Source of the DNA: Monosiga brevicollis MX1
Taxonomy: Eukaryota > Opisthokonta > Choanoflagellata > Craspedida > Salpingoecidae
DNA length: 64,000 nt
Direction: 5' to 3'
Assembly (NCBI RefSeq): GCF_000002865.3
Contig: NW_001865039.1
Span: 8,645-72,644, forward strand
Both the position numbers and the translations under genes were made by a program. Of this stretch, positions 57,717-64,000 are shown piece after piece; position 1 is the stretch's first letter; every line of letters begins with the position of its first letter. The notes under the pieces are model-generated. The model saw only the letters and a program-made list of their open reading frames with translations, searched no databases and had not been told where the DNA came from.

Positions 57717-58614
57717 CTTGTGTCGGGTCTGAGCAAAATAAAATACACGAGCGACGAGCTGAGATTCAGAGAGTACGGCGATACAGCTTTGAGAACCAGA
57801 GATGGATGCTCGAGTTTGGAGAATTTTAGACAGACGTGTGGTTTGGTGAACAAACTTTGGCTGACAACAGGCGAAAACCATAAGGTCTCAGAGATGTGCT
57901 TCTTCCAGGCTAAACAGCCAGAGAAAGACGAATCCAATCACCACCGTCTAGAGAAAATCGACGACCAAGGTTTCTTTTGTCTCCCTCTTCTTCTGTTCCT
58001 TATCTCAAAATTTGTATCAAACTACACACACTTTTCCCCCTTGTTTAATAGCCAAGTTTGAGTGACATTTGGTTCCTCATCAAGATGGCGGCTAACGAGT
58101 AAGTAGAGAGATGAAAGAAAAAAATCAAAAAAAGAGAAAAAAAAAGAAAAAAAAAAGAAAAAATTGGTGAACAGTGCGGAAACTGGAAGCGGCAGCATGG
58201 TGATGCCCTGTGAAAACGGCAGCGGCATGGGCCGGTGATCGTGCGCGCTGGTTGAATGGGACGTGAGGGGGTTGGGATGTGTGGCTGTGGTGGTCTGGGG
58301 AGGAGGGACTGGATGCTGTGGCTTGTTGGGGTGCAACGGTGCTTGCGTGCTTGGCTCATGTCGCTCTCTCTGTCTGTGCTCGCTCGCTCCCAACTGACGT
58401 TTGGACTGAACCGAACCTGGACTCGGCGGGGCGCGTGCGGCTCACGTGTGGTGCATCTGCTTGAATTACTTGCTTGCTCTCGTAAAGTAGTGGTGAAAAC
58501 GGTACGGTCGGCCAGCTGGCTAGTTCTTCTTTTTCGCACCTGTATTGAGCCGTCGGTTGTTCTGCCCCCGCTCTCACTGCTGATTGGGACACTCGCGCGC
58601 ACATCCACACAGGC
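57717..58614. other. Divergent promoter region between NDUFS3 and U2AF65
   Basis: About 900 bp. Contains an ATG with a GTAAGT donor near 58088-58102 ('MAAN') and a CACACAG acceptor at 58612, which would make a 5' non-coding intron for U2AF65. The ATG is not in frame after that splice, so it was not taken as the start. A/G-rich runs lie at 58110-58165. Confidence 0.5.
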
Positions 58615-61336
58615 ATGGACGAGCAAAAGCGCTTGGCCATGGAGGAGTACGAGCGTCGCATGAGAGAGCAGGCCGAGATTGCTGCCTCGCGTCGGTAAGC
58701 TGTCACCTATCTTCCTTTTTCCATGTGCCCCGCCCCGATGCCACCGACTCATTCAACTTCCTGTAGCATGGATGACCGGCCTCCTGAGGGCCCGGCTGCG
58801 CCTCCGCCGCCACGGGATCATGGGGATCGTGGTAGCAGCAGGGACTATGAGCGCCGCCCCAGCCGGGACCGTGAGTCAGATCGTCGCGATACGCGTGACT
58901 ACGACCGGGATCGACGTGATTACGGATCCCACGATCGTGATCGCCGCTCGCGTTCCTTGGAACGCGACTCGCGCCGCTCCTCCGAGCGCGATGCTCCGGA
59001 GTCCAGGTACACAAGGCTTCTGACCCTGCTGCACCGTCTAACTCGCTTTTATTTTCTCGGTTTTGTTCCTCCTTTTATTTTTCCCCCAAGACCCGCTGGT
59101 TCCGACAACTCTTTCCCGCGTATTATCCTGTGACCCCCTCTGACTCCTCCTCTTGTTGCCCTCTCGGTTTCAAACTTGACAGCGAGCCGTTCCGCTCCAA
59201 ACGTCTTTGGTAAGTTGAACATTGCTTATTTGCCCCATGCTGCTGGTTGTCTGTTTTTTGGTTTCTTGTTGTTGTTGTTGTTGTTGTTTTCCTTTCCCTC
59301 TCTGCTCCGCAAGTGTTCTAGATACCTTGCTTCCTCTTATCAGTTGCACCATACCTTCTCCTCCACCTTGCCTGACGTGCCATAGGCCCTCAGAGGCCTG
59401 GGACGTACCACCTCCCGGCTATGAAAACATGCCCCCCAAGGTGTACAAGGACTATGTTTGTACGTACTTTGCTGGCCTGCCCATCTCTGCCGAGCTGCCG
59501 GGCTTGCGCAGCAGGTGTTCTCCTCACCCTTGTCCAACCTCTGCCAGCTGCGGGTGCTTTGCCCCCGCCTTCCAACGGAGATCAGACAGCGCAACCGGTT
59601 AGTCCGACAATGGCACCTGGCCTATCGTCTGCATTGCCGTGAAGCTTGATCTCACTCTCATTCGCAAAATCATGTGGTCGCTAGCAACCGGCTTTGAGCA
59701 TGCCCAACCCCTTGACACGTGGTGCGCGCCGTCTCTACGTCGGTGGCATTCCCAACGGTGCCAATGATGTACGTACCAGCATCCCTGCCCACACGCCCGT
59801 GGCTCGTTCATTCTACCATGCATGCCGCCTCGTGAATTGTAAACTCTTCCCCCACCATTGTCTCGTGCGGGTAGATGGAGCTGGCCGAGTTTTTCAACAT
59901 GCAGCTGACGCAACAGGGCCTGACCATTGGCCCTGGTGCGCCTGTGGTCAGCGCACAAATCAACGAGGAGAAGTCCTTTGCGTTTTTGGAGTTGCGCTCG
60001 CGTAAGTAGGCCCCTTTACGGAACGAATGAAGCAATTCTATTCGCAGACGGTACCCACCAACAAAACTCGCGCGGAAGGCCTTGACGCTTTTGCTCACTC
60101 CCTCTCCATCTCCCCTGCACTACGCACCCTCAGCCGAGGAAGCCACCAGCTGTATTGCCTTTGATAACATCATGTTCATGGGCAATCAGCTGCGCATTCG
60201 TCGCCCCAAGGACTACCAGGCGCCCGCTGGTGGCACCAGCGAGGTGCCCAAGGTCGACATGCCCATGCCTCGCCCCATGCCCATGCCCACGCCCATGCCC
60301 ATGCCTACGCCCATGCCCATGCTCGTACCCTCGGGCCGCCTCAACGTCACCAACATTCCTTTGGCCATGGATGAGGAGCAGCTGCGCGAGCTCTTCTCGG
60401 TCTTTGGCACCATTGCCTCCCTCGAACTGCGCAAGGAGCCCGAAACTGATAAGTTTGCCGTACGTTTGAATGCGCTATTCTTGTCACCATGATTCGTCCT
60501 CACCCTCTTTTCTTGTTTTTGTTTTTCCGTCGCGCTCTCATCTCTATTCTTCTTCTTCTTTTTTTTTTTTTTTTTTTTTTCTTTAACGTCACATGACAGG
60601 GGGATGCCATTGTTGAGTTTGACACGCGGGCTCCCGACTTCCTGAACCAGGTCAAGGCTGGTCTGGAGGACATTGACTTTGAGGGTCAAAAACTCAAGGT
60701 TGAACAAGTGGTGCGTTGGTGGTCCTATTGCGGACTGCGTGCATCATACATTGCACCTTCGCTTGTGAACGCTTGTCGTGACATTGCCCTGCTTGGATGT
60801 GCCACCTTTGTGTTCAGATGATGCCCCCGGGCATGTTGCCGATGATGCGCCCGGCACCATTTGCCCCCGGGGCCGGTCCGGCTCCTGCGGCAGCTCCTTT
60901 TGTTGGCGGCGCCGCTGCGCCTGCCGTCCCTGATGTGGAAGCCACAGAGGTCTTGGTCTTGATGAACATGGTGACCAAGGAGGAATTGCAGGATGACGAA
61001 GAATACAAAGGTGCGCGCAGCGATCTCAAAACATTCCATGCACGACCAGAAGCCACAGCTTACATTTTCGTTGTTCCCGTTTTAATGTGTTTAGACATCA
61101 TGGAAGATATCCGGGAAGAATGCGGCAAGTTTGGCAACATCACAGATCTCAAAATTCCCCGCCCGGTCGCCGAGGGTGAGCAGCCAATCGGCTTGGAAAA
61201 GATTTTCATCCGTTATGCCACCGTTGATGAGGCGCGCAACGCGCAACGCGCTCTTTCCGGCCGCCGCTTTGCAAACCGCACGGTCGTGGTCAGCTACTTG
61301 GACGTTGCCAAGTTTGAGAACGACGAGTTGGAATGA
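58615..61336 (+). CDS. U2AF2: Splicing factor U2AF large subunit (U2AF65)
   Basis: Binds the pyrimidine tract at 3' splice sites and recruits U2 snRNP. Multi-exon. The start is ATG 58615 ('MDEQKRLAMEEYERRM'), then an RS-rich exon (58767-59006) with Arg/Asp/Ser repeats, then the U2AF1-binding tryptophan motif ('FRSKRL' then 'WPSEAWDVPPPGYE') across a junction near 59213/59384. RRM1 has 'RRLYVGGIP' and 'KSFAFLELRS'. RRM2 has 'GRLNVTNIPLAMDEEQL' and 'DAIVEFDTRAPDFL'. The C-terminal UHM has 'LVLMNMVTKEELQDDEEYK', 'DIMEDIREECGKFG' and 'GRRFANRTVVVSYLD', stopping at 61334-61336. The RRM1-RRM2 linker has a Met-Pro-Thr repeat (60259-60322) not typical of the family. Exon boundaries between 59452 and 59697 are least certain. 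Confidence 0.95.
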
Positions 61337-61577
61337 GCATAGCCTGTATCTGTGGTAACGCTCGGCGGAAGGAGAAGAAGAAGAAAAATGGAACAAAAAA
61401 ATACACGAATTCAAAGCAGAAGTCTGAACTGTTCATTCATCTTCACGAGACGTGTTAGTATTACACTTTCGATTATCAACACTACCACAAGAGCATACTC
61501 CTCAAGTTCAGGGCTCGCTGACCCTCGCTATTCGGAGTGCAGGTCGTTTATAGAGAGTAAAGTCAAATTCGACTGCC
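61337..61577. other. Convergent 3' region of U2AF65 and the next gene
   Basis: About 240 bp between two convergent stop codons. It is A-rich after U2AF65, and no exon is assigned. An alternative reading of the last exon of the minus-strand gene would extend it to 61508. Confidence 0.4.
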
Positions 61578-63019
61578 TTAGCTCGATGCCAAAGGCAGAG
61601 ATTGTAACCAGGCGAATTTCGAGGGCACGGCAGAAGACGCGAAGCGAGCTTGGGCTTGTGGTGCGGTCGGCAACGTGGCACTCGGCTGGATAGCAGCCTG
61701 TGCTCAAACAAGATGCAAGACATGTGAAAAGTGAGTTGAAGTCGTCGACAAATGGCTGGACCGACGAAAGCTGGGGAGCGCACCTCGGCGAAAGTGGACC
61801 AAGCCGGGGCCACCGCAGCAATGGCCTGGTTCAAACCAGCATCGTCCTCTGGCGCTTGACTGGGCTCCAGGTTGCTCACAAAGGCTGTCAGCGTTCGCTC
61901 GCAAGCCGCAAGTAGCTGGCTCGTGCTGCTGAGAACTGTATGCAAACGTCGCACCAGAGCTTCAGTTGGCAACCAAGTCTGGACATCTTGAGCACGGACT
62001 CCAACACGTTGCTCCTGGACGTTGCGAGGATACGCACACAGAGATGGTCAGCCAAAACAAGACTTTAGGGCAAACATGTTGGGCTGGAAAGGCTGGGCCT
62101 TGAACACACCAGAGATCGAAGTTCGTCCTCGACTTGAGCAATGGTGGCCTGAAGATGAGCAAGCTCAGACTCGCTGCAGGTGCCGAGGAATGAGTCGGGC
62201 AGATTGTGCAACCCCGCGAAGGGCAAATTCAAAACGATGAGGAAGACAAGCATGGGCAACAAGAACAGACACAATCTCTGACCGAGGTTGATGACCCTGG
62301 AGCTGCTGCACCAAGGCTTGCTCATCTGTCGCCAGCAGCGAGGCACCAGTGGCCCAGCTCTGCCAAATGGAACGGGATCAACAGTGTCAGAACCTCGGAC
62401 GAGAGAATTCTCCTTTCTACGCGTCTCTTTTGCATATCAGTTTGCACGTTGATGGTGGTTGTATGCCACAATCAAGCCTCACCTCTTGAGACCGCGTCAA
62501 ATGCTTGAGCAAATTGTAATGCTCGTGAGTGCTAATCGCACCAAAGGATGAAGAAGATGAGACACTTGTGTATGCAAAAGGTACCTGCTTTGCAAACACA
62601 TCTCACCCTAGAGTGCGACCCTCGAGTTGCGTGGTCAAAAGTGTGAGGACCTGAACGCAGGCGCCAGCTTCGCCAATGGCGGGGAGCCTGTGCACTCCCA
62701 GTGTTTGTAATCGATCCAAAACTACAGCAGGCAACAAGAAGTTGCTGTGAGGTGCGTCGCTGGTGGCATAGACATCAAGACATGCCGAGTTGCAGCGCCA
62801 GTTTGAAGAGTCACACAAGAGCGATGCCATGAAACGATGGTGTGCTTGCGAATGGTACGTACAGGGAAGCTCGCTGCCATTGCTCTCGCTCGCGGGCAGG
62901 AGCTCCTCCACGAGCCACTCGACAGTTTCTCGAAACAAGACGGCATCATTAAGCACGCTACCCGGATCACGCCCAACACTTGGGCAGCTGGTTTGCAGCA
63001 AGCTCCGATGCCAATCCAT
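61578..63019 (-). CDS. Unrecognised helical/coiled-coil protein
   Basis: Multi-exon gene starting at ATG 63019. Exon 1 codes 'LFRETVEWLVEELLPASES' and splices after 'NGSELP' to an exon with 'VLDRLQTLGVHRLPAIGE' and 'VLTLLTTQLEGRTL'. Later segments include 'STHEHYNLLKHLTRSQE' (about 62480-62580), 'TDEQALVQQLQGH', 'ESELAHLQATIAQVEDEL' and 'TEALVRRLHTVLSSTSQLL', ending with a short exon that stops at 61578. An alternative last frame ends at 61508. The N-terminal pattern faintly recalls FAM98 or IFT-type NN-CH domains, but not enough to name it. The rest looks like coiled coil. The gene converges on U2AF65. Confidence 0.5.
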
Positions 63020-63739
63020 GGCAATGTTTACCCAGCAGCAGCACTGCTGCCGTCGCGGGCCGCGGGCCGCTCTGCTCCTCCGCCGTGGGAAACAAAACTG
63101 AAAAAAAAAAAATCTGTTTCGAGTTCAGACAAAGTGGAAAATTAAATTTTTGCTTTTTGGGCTTATTTTTATTTTATTTTTTTCGAGTTGTTCTCCTTTT
63201 TTCTTTGCTCGAAATGTCGCGATTGGAATGGGTTCGTGGGGTGGTTATGTTCATTTGATGTAGATTCGCTTGCACATGGGGTAGCAAAGTTGGAAAGTGA
63301 TCGGCGCCTGGATCTTGTCGAAGATAAGTGGGCTCAGATTGATTGATAGATAGATCGCAGAAGAGCCGATAAAGAATGAATTGGGAATCAAAACAAAACA
63401 GACAAAAGCCGGGATAACTTCAACGTCGCGCAATGTTGACATAACAAAACCAGGAAAGGAGGAAAACAAGCCACACACAGACAGACCCCAAACACGAGGA
63501 CATAATGCACAGGGCGGGACCACAATCATCACGACAATAAAATATGGCTATCCTAAAACTGAAGAGGAAGAACAAATGGGAACCGATTAAGTAAAAAACA
63601 AAAAATCTCACACACAGACAAGACTTTTAGGGGACGAACAGCGTAGATGCAGCGAGAGCACGCAGAGCTCATATCATCTCGGCTTGTTCGAGTCAGACGA
63701 AGCTTGAGATCGCACACACAATCACAAAATAAGAAAGCG
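63020..63739. other. Intergenic region at the right end
   Basis: 720 bp with A/T-rich stretches (63100-63185), holding the promoter of the unrecognised gene and the 3' flank of the right-edge gene. No exon was seen. Confidence 0.5.
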
Positions 63740-64000
63740 TCAACAATTGCTCTCTATATTGCTGTGCACTGACGATGGTTTCTTGGCCATGATCGCGACA
63801 ATGTCCGAGGCAGAAAGATCGTAGGAGGCTCGCGATGCGGAGGAGTGGGGGTCGGAAACATGGTCGTCAAAGTCGTCAAAGGGGGGCAGAAGCACCGTGT
63901 CATCATGATGTGAGGTGTAACTACGCATGCTATCGCCACGCGACAGAGGAGCGGGCGTCGGGGGCATGGGTGCCGCCAGGGCCACACGTCGACTGCGCAA
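63740..64000 (-). CDS. C-terminal end of a gene running off the right edge
   Basis: 86 codons in one frame from the window edge to the stop at 63740-63742. The segment is Ser/Asp/Pro-rich and looks disordered ('LLPPFDDFDDHVSDPHSS'), with no domain. Many Ser residues in acidic context suggest casein-kinase-type sites. The family cannot be told from this tail, and the reading frame is inferred only from its openness and codon use. Confidence 0.4.
   Translation of the reverse strand: MRSRRVALAAPMPPTPAPLSRGDSMRSYTSHHDDTVLLPPFDDFDDHVSDPHSSASRASYDLSASDIVAIMAKKPSSVHSNIESNC

Noticed and set aside
58084-58100. ATG with GTAAGT donor as the U2AF65 start
   Set aside because: Splicing to the acceptor at 58612 puts it out of frame with the U2AF65 exon; ATG 58615 was preferred.
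1-64000. Retroelements, CRISPR arrays, rRNA and tRNA genes
   Set aside because: No reverse transcriptase, capsid or integrase-type reading, no regular spacer array and no rRNA-like block were seen. tRNAs cannot be excluded by eye; a tRNAscan run would decide.

Overview
The window is eukaryotic nuclear DNA, gene-dense and GC-rich. Its genes have many short GT-AG introns (about 45-450 bp), microsatellites are frequent, and there is one 50-bp assembly gap (43202-43251). The gene set suggests a choanoflagellate, possibly Monosiga brevicollis: an Orai calcium channel, a SWEET sugar transporter, a DUF3638/DUF3645 giant NTPase, ankyrin/kinase/PARP chimeras and cysteine-rich adhesive receptors with mucin-like linkers. 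The organism is inferred from gene content and could not be checked by a search.

Left end (1-3460): a minus-strand RecQ-type helicase gene running off the left edge, with an upstream region resembling the recombinase-like N-terminus of fungal RecQ-type mobile helicases. A second diverged partial copy of that region lies at 2847-3020. Next (3458-14144) is the most striking block: four head-to-tail minus-strand genes sharing an N-terminal cap (conserved A-C and S-W residues) and ankyrin repeats, almost all coded one per 99-bp phase-0 exon. Three of them (A 14144-12699, B 12343-10531, C 10294-9064) end in a shared unfamiliar C-terminal module around a 'VLFSVGW' motif. The fourth (8275-3458) replaces that module with a protein kinase domain followed by a PARP catalytic domain with an intact H-Y-E triad, giving an ankyrin-kinase-PARP protein. 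Gene C has a TAG where its sister has CAG.

Middle (14.8-34 kb, all minus strand): a two-zinc-finger protein; an ABCG half-transporter; an intronless bacterial-type short-chain dehydrogenase, a candidate for horizontal transfer; a large helical-repeat protein that may be URB2-like; and a 1360-residue surface protein with ten Cys-rich modules, poly-Thr/Ser linkers and a C-terminal membrane anchor. At 35.8-40.2 kb an Orai channel (+) converges on a RhoGAP gene (-). At 42.2-43.1 kb is a small secreted Cys-rich protein with a GPI-type tail.

Right part: a giant DUF3638/DUF3645 gene (44131-53595, +) with one 8.4-kb exon; a SWEET transporter (+); NDUFS3 of mitochondrial complex I (-), divergent from U2AF65 (+); an unrecognised helical protein (-); and the C-terminus of a gene running off the right edge (-). 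No retroelement, CRISPR array or rRNA was seen, and no tRNA was recognised by eye.
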